Shown piece after piece: positions 23,465-34,789 of a stretch of DNA of 64,000 nucleotides (its first letter is position 1; every line of letters begins with the position of its first letter). The position numbers and the translations under genes were made by a program. Under the pieces are notes generated by a model, which worked only from the letters and a program-made list of their open reading frames with translations, was not told the DNA's origin and ran no database searches. The stretch comes from Fagopyrum homotropicum (taxonomy: Eukaryota; Streptophyta; Magnoliopsida; Caryophyllales; Polygonaceae), in NCBI GenBank assembly GCA_033239125.1, contig BSWB01000004.1:126861235-126925234 (forward strand), in the 5' to 3' direction.

Positions 23465-25486
23465 GTGGCTATAACGGAGGAAAATCCGCCGGTGGCCGGA
23501 GCGACGGCTGCTGCTACTGCAGTTCCATCTGTTAACGACGATCCTATGAGAAATAGCAACGAGCAATCTGTTGCTCAAGCAAATACAGAAACCCCGATAG
23601 TGTCAGAAGGGATGGTGATTGACTTCAGTGGGGCATCATCATCTGGTTCCATAAACACCACCATGGTGGCTGTGAGTGAACCTGATAAAGTGGTAAGCTT
23701 CAATGTGGAGGGGGTTGTTACCTTCTCTGTAGGCACTTCTTTTGCTACTGCTTCACCTGTGCAAGTGCCTGAAATAGCCATTGCAGATCTCGAATAACAG
23801 TTCTGAGAGGACCACTATTCGAACGTGGATTGAAGTTCTTGGAGGCGATAAAAACACCTCCATCAACAAGGATAAGATCACTAAAGCTACTCTCAATGGC
23901 CAAATCAATTTCAGTTTCCTCTATGGCCTTGAGGGCGATCAGGTCAAGGTGATTGATAAGGAAGTTGTGGATGATCTTGAGGGATGGCATAATTTCATTG
24001 TGTTCAAAGTTCTAGGATACCCAATCTCCTTCCCCGTCATGGAGCTTTGGAATGCGGTGAGAATCTACAAATTATTGACCTTGATAACAACTACTTCATT
24101 GCCCGTTTCAAAAGTGAGAACGAGCTCATGATGGTTCTCACAGGGGTCCCTGGGCTGTTTTCGGTGAAACGCTGGACTCCGGAATCTGTTACTTCCAATC
24201 CCATAACATCGGCGCCTACTTGGATCAATCACCGGAGTTCCTGTGCAATGGTACTATGAGGCTATCATTTGGAGTATGGCTGAGGGGATAGGGCTTCCAA
24301 TTTCCATCGATCCAAAAACACTCCAATTCAACAGAGGAAGGTTTATCCGCATCTGTATCAATATTGACCTAAGTAGGCCTCTCAAAAAGGCTATCTTCAT
24401 AAATGGAAGGAGATGCCCCATTGAGTATGAAGGCCTCGATATAATCTGATTCAAGTGTGGTAGGTATGGTCACTACGCTTCTCAGTGTGATCAAGGAGAT
24501 TCATCGAAAGCCCAGGAGACTACTGCTACAGGCACGCCTGAAGCAACTGTGAATGCTCAGGCATTTGAAGCGCCTAATAAGAGTGAACCATTGACAATCC
24601 CTTCTCCGATCAAGGTGGATGAAAACTCCGGCTATGGTCCAAGGATGCAAGTTGCAAGACGAAGCAGAGCCCTGCAAGGAAAGAGCAATCAAAGGGCAAC
24701 GGCCGGACCGGCTAAAAACCACATAATGAAGGTCAATAATTCTTCTCATGGTGAGGATTATCAAGTGAAAGGCAAGTCTATATCCCCAGCTATCAAAGAT
24801 ATGGGTAACGATTCTGGTATCCAAATCTTAGGCCAAACTGCATTGGGCCAAAAAGCAGTTGTGATTAATAACTCCCCAACTGGGACCAGTCAAGTTATTA
24901 GCCCATCTGCTAGTGAAATTATTCAAGTTAACAGCAGAGGCCCAAGTACCAAGGAAATACATTTTGAACGTGAAAACAATAAGGGGAATACGTCATCACC
25001 CCCCCCCCCATTTTTGTAGCCATAGTAGGCAAGACTCAAACAAGCAGCGGGAAGGAGAGTAAGCTGAAGCTTCATAATAAAATAAATAACGATCCCAGAC
25101 GGGCCGCTTGGAGAGCTAATAAGGTCGAAGAATCTAGCCCCGAACCAAGCACGCTCAAGAGACAACGACATGACTGTTCCCCTACTGATGCGTTACCTTC
25201 CAATGGATCAGAAGCTATTAATGTAAGTTCTTCTCTCGTGGTCTGCTTTAATACAGGTCCCACCCAAGAAGACACCTCCATTAAGCATTTGGAGCCGGGG
25301 GAGATTGACTGCAACCATGTGACAGTTGCTCAAACTGGCAAAGGTAACGTGCCTATTACCAAGGAGTTGATGACCGAGGCTAATCTTCCTGGTCCCTCCA
25401 GCGTGAGTGAACCTTCGATGGACGAAGAGATGACGGAGAGCTATGACTATGAGGAAGCTACAAGTGCAGAAGGTAAGGGTATGTAG
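23465..25486 (+). pseudogene. LINE ORF1 (DUF4283 domain and zinc knuckle)
   Basis: ORF1 proteins of plant LINEs bind the element RNA. The first codon of the conserved frame is GTG (23465), where an ATG would be expected. An Ala/Val/Ser-rich N-terminus leads to the DUF4283 region (NKDKITKATLNGQINFSF, VIDKEVVDDLEGWHNFIV, LDNNYFIARF, RWTPESVTSNPIT). The order RPLKKAIFINGRRCPIEYEG precedes a CCHC knuckle whose first Cys is replaced by a TGA stop (24448-24450; FKCGRYGHYASQC follows). Compared with the copy at 63 kb it has lost residues between LTG.P and KRWTPE and has several frameshifts. A C9 run at 25000-25012 precedes another stop. Confidence 0.85.
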
Positions 25487-25519
25487 CTTCTCTTCTAGTC
25501 TCGTTACTTTTTTTATCTA

Positions 25520-25884
25520 TAGTTTATCATTAATTGCCTATTATGGAACGTACTCGGAGCTGGCAAGAGCGGTTTCCGTCGTGCTATTAAACTTTTATGC
25601 ACGTCACACAACATAGACATTCTTTCTATCTTTGAGCCTAGGGTTTCGGGAGCTAGAGCTCAAAATGTTTGTGATCGTTTTAGTTATTCCGGATGTTTCC
25701 ATGTTGAAGCTGAAGGTTTTGAAGGTGGTGGATGGTTACTGTGGAATAGCGATAAGCTTCACCTTAGTGTTGTAGGAAGCAGTAAGTGGTTTGTCCATGC
25801 CAAAATCGCCGATGGTGTTAATGTGTACAGTTTGATGATGGTCTATGCCCCCCCCCCCCCTCCCCAAACGTTACTAGGCGTAGG
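25520..25884 (+). pseudogene. LINE ORF2, N-terminal part of endonuclease
   Basis: The frame LLWNVLGAGKSGFRRAIKLL matches the WN.RG..... start of the AP-type endonuclease. It continues IDILSIFEPRVSG, containing the catalytic Glu of the (I)xEPR(V) motif. MVYAPPP and a C10 run precede the break by the copia insertion at 25885. The frame continues at 31007. Confidence 0.85.
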
Positions 25885-26111
25885 TGTTATTGGATGAATG
25901 GAGTCCCTGATCTCCTAGCTTTCATTCATCAGAATATATACAGGTTACAAAATACAAGAGGTGAAAAGCCTTTACATTTACAATGCATAATAATAAATGT
26001 ATATGAAACGTATGCACTAAATGTCTGTACTAAATGTATATGAAACGTATGTACTAAATGTATATGAAACGTATGTACTAAATGTACATGAAACGTTTGT
26101 ATTGTCTAACA
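25885..26111 (-). repeat. 3' LTR of nested copia (227 bp)
   Basis: It contains tandem copies of a 24-bp unit ACTAAATGTATATGAAACGT-ATGT (26008-26090). The 5' LTR has one unit fewer, which accounts for the length difference. Confidence 0.9.
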
Positions 26112-26879
26112 CTCCCCCTCAGTCGAAGCTGGTGGAGGACGAATGCAGAGACTGGATCTGAAGTCTAAAAAGAGAGAGGAGGGAAGTCCCTTCGTAAAGA
26201 TGTCGACGTATTGATGACCGGAGGGGACATGAAGGACGTGTAGGTGTCCAAGAGCCACCTTTTCCCTCACAAAGTAAATATCCATTTCAACGTGTTTTGT
26301 GCGTTGATGTTGAACTGGATTAGAGGATAGGTAGACCGCACTGATGTTATCACGATAAACAATAGTCGCCCTCCGAAGAGGAACATGAAGCTCAATCAGT
26401 AGGTTACGTAGCCAACAGGTCTCGGACACGGCATTTGTGACTTCACGGTATTTTGCCTCGGCACTGGAATGGGACATAGTCGGCTGCCGTTTGGAGGACC
26501 AGGAGATCAACTTGTCCCCTAAATATACACAATAACCAGATGTAGAGCGACGAGTGTCAAGGCACCCGCCCCAATCAGCATCGGAATAAGCAATGAGACC
26601 AGAGTAAGGGGAATCTGTCAGATGTAGTCTGAGGTCCGGTGTGCCCTGAATGTACCGAATGATCCGCTTGAGAGCTTGAAAGTGGGGTTCCTGGGGACCA
26701 TGCATGAATAGACAACAATGTTGAACAACATAAGATATGTCTAGTCTAGTGAAAGTGAGATACTGTAGTGTGCCGGCAAGGCTACGGTATAGACTGGGAT
26801 CAGAAACTGGTGGTCCAAAAGAAGCCTCTAATTTTGATCTGGTCTCAACGGGTATAGTGGACGCTTTGCATGAGGCCAT
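26112..26879 (-). pseudogene. Copia RNase H domain
   Basis: The frame runs from 26879 down to a stop overlapping the LTR edge (26106). It shows LYRSLAGTLQYLTFTRLDIS, then AYSDADWGGCLDTRRSTSGY, SHSSAEAKYREV (Glu), and a D in YRDNISAVYLSSNPV, ending VDIFTKGLPS. This is the standard copia C-terminus. The preceding RT is in a different frame, with a stop between. Confidence 0.88.
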
Positions 26880-26920
26880 GTTTGCGCGGCTGATAATTTT
26901 CTTGGCACATGTGGACTAGC

Positions 26921-27820
26921 TCAAGAACATTCCTTTGTCATGTCGAGTGACCTGAATACCAAGAAAAAACTAAGAGATCCAAGGTCAGTCATAGCAAACT
27001 CCATGCTCAAAAGTGACATCAAATGATGTAGAATATCTGTAGATGAAGTCGTTAGTACTATATCATCAACATAAAGTAGTAAATAGGTCATATCTGAACC
27101 AGAGCGGAAAACAAAGAGCGATTGATCGCTCTTGCTGCTAGAAAACCCATGTGACTGAACAAAGGTGGCAAACCGATGGAACCATGCACGAGGAGCCTGC
27201 TTGAATCCATATAGGGAGCGACTGAAATGGTCGGGAAACTGAGGGCCACGAAAGCCTGGTGGTTGGTGCATATAGGTTGTTTCCTGCAAGTGACCGTGAA
27301 GGAACGCATTTTTCACGTCAAGTTGGTGAATGGGCCATCCCCTAGAAAATTCCAAGCTCAAAATTGTTCTGATAGTCGCCGGTTTAACAACCGGGTTGAA
27401 TGTCTCATCATAGTCAATGCCAACCTGTTGCGATTTCCCGTTCACCACCAACCGAGCTTTATGGCGTTCAAGAGAGCCATCAGACCTGAACTTATGCTTA
27501 AATAACCACATGCAACGAATGATATTTGTAGCAGAGGGCCTCAGAACAAGTTCCCAAGTACCATTTTTAATTAGAGCACCAAATTCCTCGCGCATGGCGG
27601 TAAGCCAGTTGGGATCTTTCAACGCTAGGAGTGGTGATTTTGGTAGCGGGGAAATGGATGATGGGGCCGTAGTCATGGCATATTTGCGGTTGGGTTTGGT
27701 AATGCCGGTTCGGAGTCGGGTAGCCATCTGGTGGGTCGCGACTGGGGCTGGGACAGATCGGGCCCGGGTGGTGCATGCACGAGCATTAGGACGGCTCGCG
27801 CGGGAAATGGGTGTGGGCAC
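26921..27820 (-). pseudogene. Copia reverse transcriptase domain
   Basis: Open from 27820 to 26921. It shows NGTWELVLRPSATNIIRCMW, ERHKARLVVNGKSQ, HQLDVKNAFLHGHLQETTYM, SLYGFKQAPRAWF and LLYVDDIVLTTSS, with YVDD at 27062-27073. It ends with a frameshift (LVFRSLDMTKECS) where RNase H should follow. It would have copied element RNA into DNA with RNase H. Confidence 0.9.
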
Positions 27821-27917
27821 ATCATGAGATGGGCCGGTGGTGGGTGGCGGGCCTATTTGTGGAGGAATAATTGATGTGAGATTGTTTTGGGCCGGTGAGG
27901 TGTTGGGCCGGCAAAGA

Positions 27918-29280
27918 TCAGTACAATGGAGGTCCTCTAGGATAAGTGGGGATGTTTGCAGGAATGGGTCCGGTTTCGGCTGTTTGGTCCGGTTTATTGG
28001 GTCGGCGAAATGGAAACGTCAACTCGTCAAATGTAACATGTCGTGAGATGATGATCTTTTTGGTGTCTAGATCAAGACATCGGTACCCACGATGAGAAGA
28101 CGCAAAACCGAGGAACACGCAAGGGGTGGAGCGAGGTGCGAATTTGTGGGCGGATGTGGCGACAATGTTCGGGTAGCACAAACAACCGAAGACAAGGAGG
28201 AAAGAGTATGACGGTTGGCGCAAGAATAGTGCGAGGGTGGGGTTGCTTGATCCTAGGATCTTTGTTGGTAGTATGTTGTGTAGGTATGTGGTCATATGGA
28301 GAGCTTCAACCCAATAGGTGAGAGGCATAGATGCGTGAGTTAGAAGAGAGCAAGTGACGTCGTTCAAGGTTCTAAGGATGCGCTAGGCCTTACCATTTTG
28401 AGGTGAAGTTTGAGGGCATGCAAAACGGATTTGTAGGCCCTGCCGGGCACAAAAGGAGATGAAAGAGTTATTGTTGAACTCTCCACCGAGATCACATTGA
28501 GAAGATTTGATGAGACAACCAAATTGAGTACGTACATAGGAGTGGAAATGTAGGATTTTGGAAAAAGTATCCAATTTGTGTTTAAGTGGAAAAACCCAAA
28601 TGAAGTGAGTGAAATCATCTAAGAGCACTAGATAATACCAAAATCTCGATTCACTAGCAATAGGTGACGTCCAAATATCATTATGTATTATATCAAACGG
28701 TGCAAAAGTTTGCGATAACGAATCATAAAATGGTAGCCTTTTGTGCTTATCTAGTTGACAAGAATGACAAAGACTAGAGCTAGGCTCAATTTTGCAAGAA
28801 ATTAACTTATGCTTACGTAAAATTGAAAAGACAGGATCACCGGTATGACCGAGGCGGGCGTGCCACAAAGAAGAGGACGATCGACTTGAGGAGGTGGCAA
28901 GAGCGGTGGCTGGACTTGTAGGTGACACCGAGGGTGTGACGGGGTAAAGGTAGTTCAAGCTATTGCACCTCGCTATTAGGATCCCCGTACGTAGATCCTT
29001 CACTGAAAACCAAATGGGTCAAATGTAACAGAAAAATTATTATCTTTGACGAATTGACGTACGGAAATAAGATTTTTAATGCAAGACGGTGTATGTAGGA
29101 CATTGTAAGGTGGAGGTTGTCGGGAAGGTTAGGTATACGGGTGGATCCAGAACCTGCAACTGAAATACCCGAACCATTTGCAACTAAAATGTTAGGAATA
29201 GTGCTAGAATAGGTACGAAAGTTACCTACGTTCGAGGTCATGTGCGAGGTGGCACCGGTGTCCATATACCAAGACTCGTC
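27918..29280 (-). pseudogene. Copia protease and integrase
   Basis: The protease shows WYMDTGATSHM, with catalytic Asp in DTGA near 29265-29255. The pre-integrase domain LWHARLGHTGDPVFS, CHSCQLDKHKRLPF lies at about 28880-28730. The core has NDIWTSP and a CDLGGEF acidic residue, then TSPQNGKA and a stop near 28385, where the catalytic Glu motif should follow. After that, YWVEALHMTTYLHNILP and VFGCLCYPN continue to 27990. At least two frameshifts occur between protease and integrase. Confidence 0.87.
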
Positions 29281-29315
29281 CGGTGGCTGAAGCGAGACAT
29301 CGTTGAAGGCCTGCG

Positions 29316-30339
29316 CTAAGTCCGTTGGTTGGAGTGACATATGCGCATGTTGTTGGGCCGCAGTGCCACGCGGAGATGCATGCCCAAAGTTGGGCTGATT
29401 TGGGGAAGTTGGACCACAACCCACAGTCGGATATGGGCAGGGAGGGGTCCCCAAGGCCAAAAGTAACCCGGTGGAGCCCATGCCCGATACTGTTGTTGCG
29501 GAGGTTGGGTTGGCCATTGTTGTTGGGCCGTAGGTTGATGTTGCGCAGAGTCCCCCTGTCCGTCACCATTGCCCCGTTGGTTGGAGCCCCAATTTCGGCT
29601 TCGAGGGTTCTGGTTATTCCCGGAAGGCGGCACATAATTTTGGGATGGTTGTTTCCCAGATGTGGTGAGGGCGTGCGGTGGGTCAACATGGCGAGAACGG
29701 CGTGTTTCTTTGCGGGTGAGCATGCTCTGCGCGGTTGAGAAACTAGGCAACGGAGTTTTTTGGCTAATAAGCATGTCAACCGTGTCATACGATGGAGATA
29801 GACCATTGATCATCTGCAAAACAAGGCGCTCATCACTAACAACGTGGTTAACGTCCGAGAGCTGATCGGCTAAGGACTTCAACACAGAGCAGTAAGCCGA
29901 GATGCTTGGAAAGGTGTCCAGGCGAGCGTTAATGAACCTGCTCTCGAGGTCGGCAGCGCGAGCACTTTGGTTGCCATGAAACAACTCCTTGACGTGGAGC
30001 CAAGCTTGTCGAGCGGTAGATCCCGGTTTGATGACGGTTAGGAGGAGATCCTCCGAGATTGTGCTATAAATCCAGGAGAGGACGATGGCGTCCTGGATCT
30101 TCCATTTTGCATTAGTGAGGCCCGTAGGGCGGTCGGAGCCATCGATGTGGTACAAGACATCGTGGCCGGTGGCGGCTATGGTAAACAACTCCGCCCATGT
30201 ATGATAATGAACTTTGGTAAGACCAAGCGTGAGAGGAATTAGGTTCTTCACATTGCTCACCGTTTGGGCGGGATGGAGGCTCGGTTGCTGGCGGCGCAGG
30301 GTTGTTGGTGACCTCGCCGGTGTCATTGTCATTAGACAT
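29316..30339 (-). pseudogene. Copia gag
   Basis: The likely start is ATG at 30339 (MSNDNDTGEVTNNPAPP). A frameshift near 30270 is needed to continue into LTKVHYHTWAELFTIAATGH, a UBN2-type gag with NAKWKIQDAIVLSWIYSTI and LQMINGLSPSYDTV. The C-terminus is rich in Gln/Pro/Asn/Trp and lacks a CCHC knuckle. It would form the virus-like particle. Broken here. Confidence 0.85.
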
Positions 30340-30436
30340 GACGAAGGACAAGAAGGACTCGAATCAAGGGAAGGTAGCGGAAGGCGGGTGTTGCAGCGGC
30401 ATAGAGAATCGGCGTAAATTAGGGTTTGTGATAATT

Positions 30437-30786
30437 ACACTCTGATACCATGTTATTGGATGAATGGAGTCCCTTCGTGAAGATGTCGGCGTATTGATGA
30501 TCGGAGGGAACATGAAGGACGCATAGGTGTCCAAGAGCCACCTTTTCCCTCACAAAGTGAATATCCATTTCAACGTATTTTGTGCGTTGATGTTGAACTG
30601 GATTAGAGGATAGGTAGACCGCGCGTATTGATGTTATCACAATAAACAATAGTCTCCCTCCGAAGAGGAACATGAAGCTCAATCAGCAGGTTACGTAGCC
30701 AACAGGTCTCGGATACGGCATTTGCGACTCCACGGTATTATCTAAGGCTTTTCACCTCTTGTATTTTTGTCCATTCATCCAATAAC
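30437..30786. repeat. Rearranged leader: chimeric PBS-LTR, RNase H and inverted-LTR pieces
   Basis: Reading plus: CTCTGATACCA (PBS complement) and the LTR end TGTTATTGGATGAATGGAGTCCC (30450-30473) switch abruptly into a copy of the RNase H region (30473-30736, matching about 26187-26455). Then AAGGCTTTTCACCTCTTGTA (30746-30765) and CCATTCATCCAATAAC (30771-30786) are LTR pieces in inverted orientation. A normal PBS and LTR follow. This looks like a reverse-transcription template-switch product. Confidence 0.75.
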
Positions 30787-30798
30787 GCTCTGATACCA
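30787..30798 (-). promoter_or_regulatory. Primer-binding site of nested copia
   Basis: On the minus strand TGGTATCAGAGC directly follows the 5' LTR (30799-31001). Confidence 0.88.
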
Positions 30799-31001
30799 TG
30801 TTATTGGATGAATGAAGTCCCTGATCTCCTAGCTTTCATTCATCAGAATATATACAGGTTACAAAATACAAGAGGTGAAAAGCCTTTACGTTTACAATGC
30901 ATAATAATAAATGTATGTGAAATGTATGGACTAAATGTCTGTACTAAATGTATATGAAACGTATGTACTAAATGTGCATGATACGTCTGTATTGTCTAAC
31001 A
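30799..31001 (-). repeat. 5' LTR of nested copia (203 bp)
   Basis: Pair of 25885-26111, one 24-bp unit shorter, with scattered substitutions. Confidence 0.9.
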
Positions 31002-31006
31002 ATAGG

Positions 31007-33067
31007 GAGTGTTGGAACGCCCTAGATAGTGAATTGGCTACCGTTTCGGATCCTCTCATCCTCGGAGGCAATTTTAATTGTATCCGCTTTATTCATGAGC
31101 GCCAAAGTGGCTCTGGGAAGCTTCATGTTGATTCATACGTCTTTAATGATCTTGTTCTGACCCATGGCTTGATTGATCTTGGGTACAACGGAGCAGATTT
31201 CAATTGGGATGATGGAAAGTCTTCTAGGAAAAATGTGATGAAGAGACTTGACAGGGTCTTCATGAATTAGGAAGGACGTTTAAAGTGGCCCAATGCGTAT
31301 GTTAGACACCTTGCTCGGTTCTCATCTGATCACTCCCCACTCTTAATATTGGTGGACCCAGCTAAGGTTTACAAAAAAGGGAGAAGGTCTTTCAGGTTTG
31401 AGGCAGCATGGATGTCCCGTTGTGATTTTCAGCCCATGGTAGAGATGTGCTGGTTCAACAACCCATAGGTTAGTAAGGCTCTCCCCATCCTTAAAAACTC
31501 TCTTATTTTATGGAATAGGTATGTGTTTGGTAATTTTTTTTGCAAGAAACAAGAAGCGATCACCAAACTTGCTAAAGTCCAAGCTAAGATTTGTCGAGGA
31601 AGCACCGCTAGATTGATCAAGGTGGAGAGCTCTCTAAAGGAGGTGATTGAGACGGTCTTGGAATAAGAGGAAACTATTTGGTTTCAAAAGTCCCGAGAAC
31701 TCTGGCTCGAACAAGGCGATCATAATACCACTTTCTTCCACACGTTTACCATCATTCATAGAGCTCGGAATAGAGTGATGGGTCTCCAATTAGAGAATGA
31801 CGAGTAGGTGGACGATCAGACTAGGCTGGATATACATGTTATTGGTTATTTCAAAAACCTCTACAACCTTGGGGATATGCAACTCCTTTCGACTTGCAAC
31901 TTGGATACGTTAGAGTTCCCTCCTATTGAGGTCTCTGAATGGTCCAACATCCAGAAACAGATCAGTATGGAGGAAGTGTGGGTTGCCACTAAGATTATGG
32001 GGCTTATAAAGCTCCGGGCGTCGATGGTATTCAACCGGTGTTCTATCAGAAATGTTGGAGCATTGTGGGTCAATCGATAAAAGTAGAAGTTACTAGGTTC
32101 TTTGAGAGTCAAAAGCTGGTTCCGGGCATTAATAACGCCCTCATTTCCCTTGTTGCCAAGGTTGGTAAGCCGGGATCCATTAATCAATTCCGACCTATAG
32201 CCTTGTGTAATGTCAGCTACAAGATTATCTCAAAGCAACTGGTGTGTCGCATGCAAACCATCATCAGCAAGCTTGTTAGCCCTACACAAGGGAGCTTCAT
32301 TCCGGGCCGTCTGATTCAAGACAACATTGTGCTCATGCAGGAAGCTGTTCATTCCATGCGGAAAAAAGAAGACGGGTAAACAGTGGATTCTTTTGAAATT
32401 AGACATTAAGAAAGCTTACGAGAGAATTAGGTGGGACATCATTGAAGAGATTATCACTGAAGTCGGGTTCCCCCAGCTTGGGGGAAGATGATCCAGGATT
32501 GTGTGAGTACTGCTAAGATGAAAGTTATTTGAAATGGTGAGGTGACTGAACAATTTAACCCAACCATAAGCATAAGACAGGGCGATCCGTTATCACATTA
32601 TCTCTTTTTTCTTTGCGTTGAAAGATTGAGTCATTTGATCCTTGAGCTTGTCGAGAATGGCGAGTGGAAACCTATCACCCTCTCCCGAGGAGGGTCTCCT
32701 CTCTCTCACCTTTTCTTCGCTGATGATATGACCCTGTTTGCGGAAGCTTTGGTCTCACAAATCCGGGTTATTATGAGATGCATTGAGGTCTTTTGCAAAG
32801 CTTCTAGTCAGAAGATTAACAACCAAAAGTCCAAGATCTTTATCTCTCCCAATGTCTCGAGAGATTTGTGCAGGAGTATAGAGAGTTTGAGTGGAGTTGT
32901 GGTTACCAAGAACCTTGGCAACTACCTTGGAGTTTCTATTCTTCAAGGAAGAGTGTCGAAAGATATCTTCTCATCTCTTTTGGATAGAATTAACGTCAAA
33001 CTCAATGGTTGGAGGAGCAAAACGTTGAGCTTGGCGGGCCGTATTACCCTTACCAAATTTGTCTTCA
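31007..33067 (+). pseudogene. LINE ORF2, endonuclease end and reverse transcriptase
   Basis: This continues the endonuclease from 25884: RRRECWNALDSEL, DPLILGGNFNCIRF (GG.FN motif), a NWDDGKSS region and FSSDHSPLL near 31325 (the final SDH motif). Before the RT, LWLEQGDHNTTFFH is conserved. RT blocks: GKPGSINQFRPIALCNVSYK (32160), SPTQGSFIPGR, LLKLDIKKAYERI, SIRQGDPLSHYLF, and the catalytic LFFADDMTLF (FADD 32716-32727). Then KTLSLAGRITL runs to 33067, where the Athila-like element is inserted. Several stops and shifts are present (31665, 31805, 32010, 32380, 32530). Confidence 0.88.
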
Positions 33068-33072
33068 CCTCC

Positions 33073-34668
33073 TGTTAGCATGAAATATGACTATATTTTA
33101 GGCACTTGTATTAGTTGTTTTTCCCTCTTTTATGTGTACATGAATATGAGATTAAAGCATTTGCAAGCTCATTCACCCACTTTGTCGATATAGAGATCTA
33201 CACTAGCTTTGTTTTGTTTATAGGTGAATAAAGGCTTGAATTGGAGCAAAATGTGGAAGGAAAGGAGTATTTGATCATGATAGATGTCAAGGAGATGCTT
33301 TGGAGGAGCTAAGGAAGGAGCATGAGTGAAGAACATCACGAAATAAAGGCTTTCACAAAGGATTTGGACTTCCACGCCCTAAATTACAGCCGTGGACTTG
33401 GCCTTGGATCATGGAGAGTGAATTTGGAGCACAACAGAAACTTCCACGCCCTAAACCACGGCCGTGGAAACTTGTACTAGACCGTGATTTCCATGACGAA
33501 GTGACGTGTCATGTTTGCCACGTCAGCGACGGTTATTGGGCTTTTCTCGTAACCCTATTTCCCTCTATAAGAAGGCTTGAGAAGGGATTTTCGAGGACGG
33601 TTGCTTAGGGTTTCATTTTGACCTTCGCTTGGAATTCGGTGGAGAGTCGAGAAGAAAGATCGGAGATCTCGGAGTGTGGCTTGTGAAAGACGCGATAATG
33701 AAGATTGCGTACTTTGGAGATTTTCTTAGGGTTTTGCTTTCGGAGACGGATTGACACTCCGTTCTTCATTGTTCCCTAAGATTGTTGTGAGGATTCTTGT
33801 TCCATATTCTGAATTCATTAAACATACTACTTTATTATTCGGATTTGAGATTGACTTTGATTGGTTATTGAGTTTTCGAGGGTTTTTATCTTTCTTTCTT
33901 CTTAAATTGATATTTGATTCAATGAATATGATTATTGGCTAAAACCCTTTAGCGATTCTAAGGTGAAGGGTTGATAGTTGTGGCTTAGATGATAATAGAT
34001 CGATCATAAACAGATTGGACCTTGAGAGTGTGAGAAACCTCGTCGACACCCTAAATTACGGTCTGTTCTTGAGTTCCACGGCCGTGGAATCTCAAGATCC
34101 AACCGTGATTTCCTCTGTTTTACAACTTTTGCTTTTACTTTGATCCAAAGTTAAAGATTTGCTTTAACCTAGCCTTGGCTTGCCTTTCCTAGGTAGTAGT
34201 GAGACTCAACATCCTCTATTTTGGTTTCGAGTGTCACAACCCATAACCGTTTTAGCCTATCTTTGATTCCTTGGGTTTGGGCATGAGTATTTGAGATTAA
34301 TTCTTACCTTTAGATCCTTTTTATACTGTAGCCTCAACAACCTTTATAGAGAGCGTCTTTGGGTGAGACATATAGGGTTTTTGAACTTCACCGTACTCAA
34401 CCTTACATTCGTTATACCTTTGCAACCTCAACTTTATCCTTATATCTATAGAATATCTTGAATCGATTCCCACAATTGGATATTTGGATCTTTAGGATTG
34501 TTGCTTTCCCCAATATATTTGTAAAGCTTATACTTTACTTGCTCGATAATTAGTGAACTGAATTTGATCCCCCAAATCCTTGAGTTTGATACTCTGGAAT
34601 TCTAGCTTTACTACGCCGATCCGTACACTGCGGGTTCACTTGCCGGTGATTTGGTCCCCCAATATATT
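33073..34668 (+). repeat. 5' LTR of Athila-like element
   Basis: It starts TGTTAGCATG. The GTCTACAC-like core is at 33186-33230, a first palindromic block at 33373-33497, a TATA-like CTCTATAAGAAGG near 33563, and a second block at 34042-34110. Homology with the 3' LTR ends at about 34642. The last 57 bp expected (ending AGGCGAACA) are replaced by 26 bp made of local sequence, including CCGGTGATTTGGTC, which is repeated just after the PBS. Confidence 0.88.
33373..33497. repeat. Palindromic block 1 of Athila-like LTR
   Basis: TTCCACGCCCTAAATTACAG-CCGTGG is followed by ACAACAGAAACTTCCACGCC-CTAAACCACGGCCGTGGAA (33431-33469) and a divergent half GACCGTGATTTCC. The paired block in the 3' LTR is at 46337-46460. 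Confidence 0.85.
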
Positions 34669-34683
34669 TGGCGCCGTTGCCGG
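34669..34683 (+). promoter_or_regulatory. Primer-binding site (tRNA-Asp type)
   Basis: TGGCGCCGTTGCCGG matches the PBS typical of Athila elements. CCGGTGATTTGGTC occurs both 26 bp before it (34643) and at its end (34682), pointing to a local rearrangement at the LTR/PBS junction. Confidence 0.85.
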
Positions 34684-34789
34684 TGATTTGGTCTAAACCA
34701 ATTTCGGTTTTCGGTTGTCGAGCTTGAGAGCTTTTGATCTTGTGATTTGATTAGTCTTTTTGAGTGATTTTTGCAAATTCTTTAGGTAT

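Larger units (their letters stand above)
25885..31001 (-). mobile_element. Ty1/copia retrotransposon, nested in LINE endonuclease
   Basis: LTRs lie at 25885-26111 (227 bp) and 30799-31001 (203 bp), both TGTTATTGGATG...TTGTCTAACA. The target duplication is GTAGG/ATAGG (25880-25884, 31002-31006). The PPT lies at 26112-26120 and the PBS at 30787-30798, both on the minus strand. Gag, protease, integrase, RT and RNase H follow in copia order. It belongs to a different family from the 17.5-kb copia: no CCHC knuckle is visible in its gag. Frames are broken several times and the 5' leader is rearranged (30437-30786). Confidence 0.92.
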
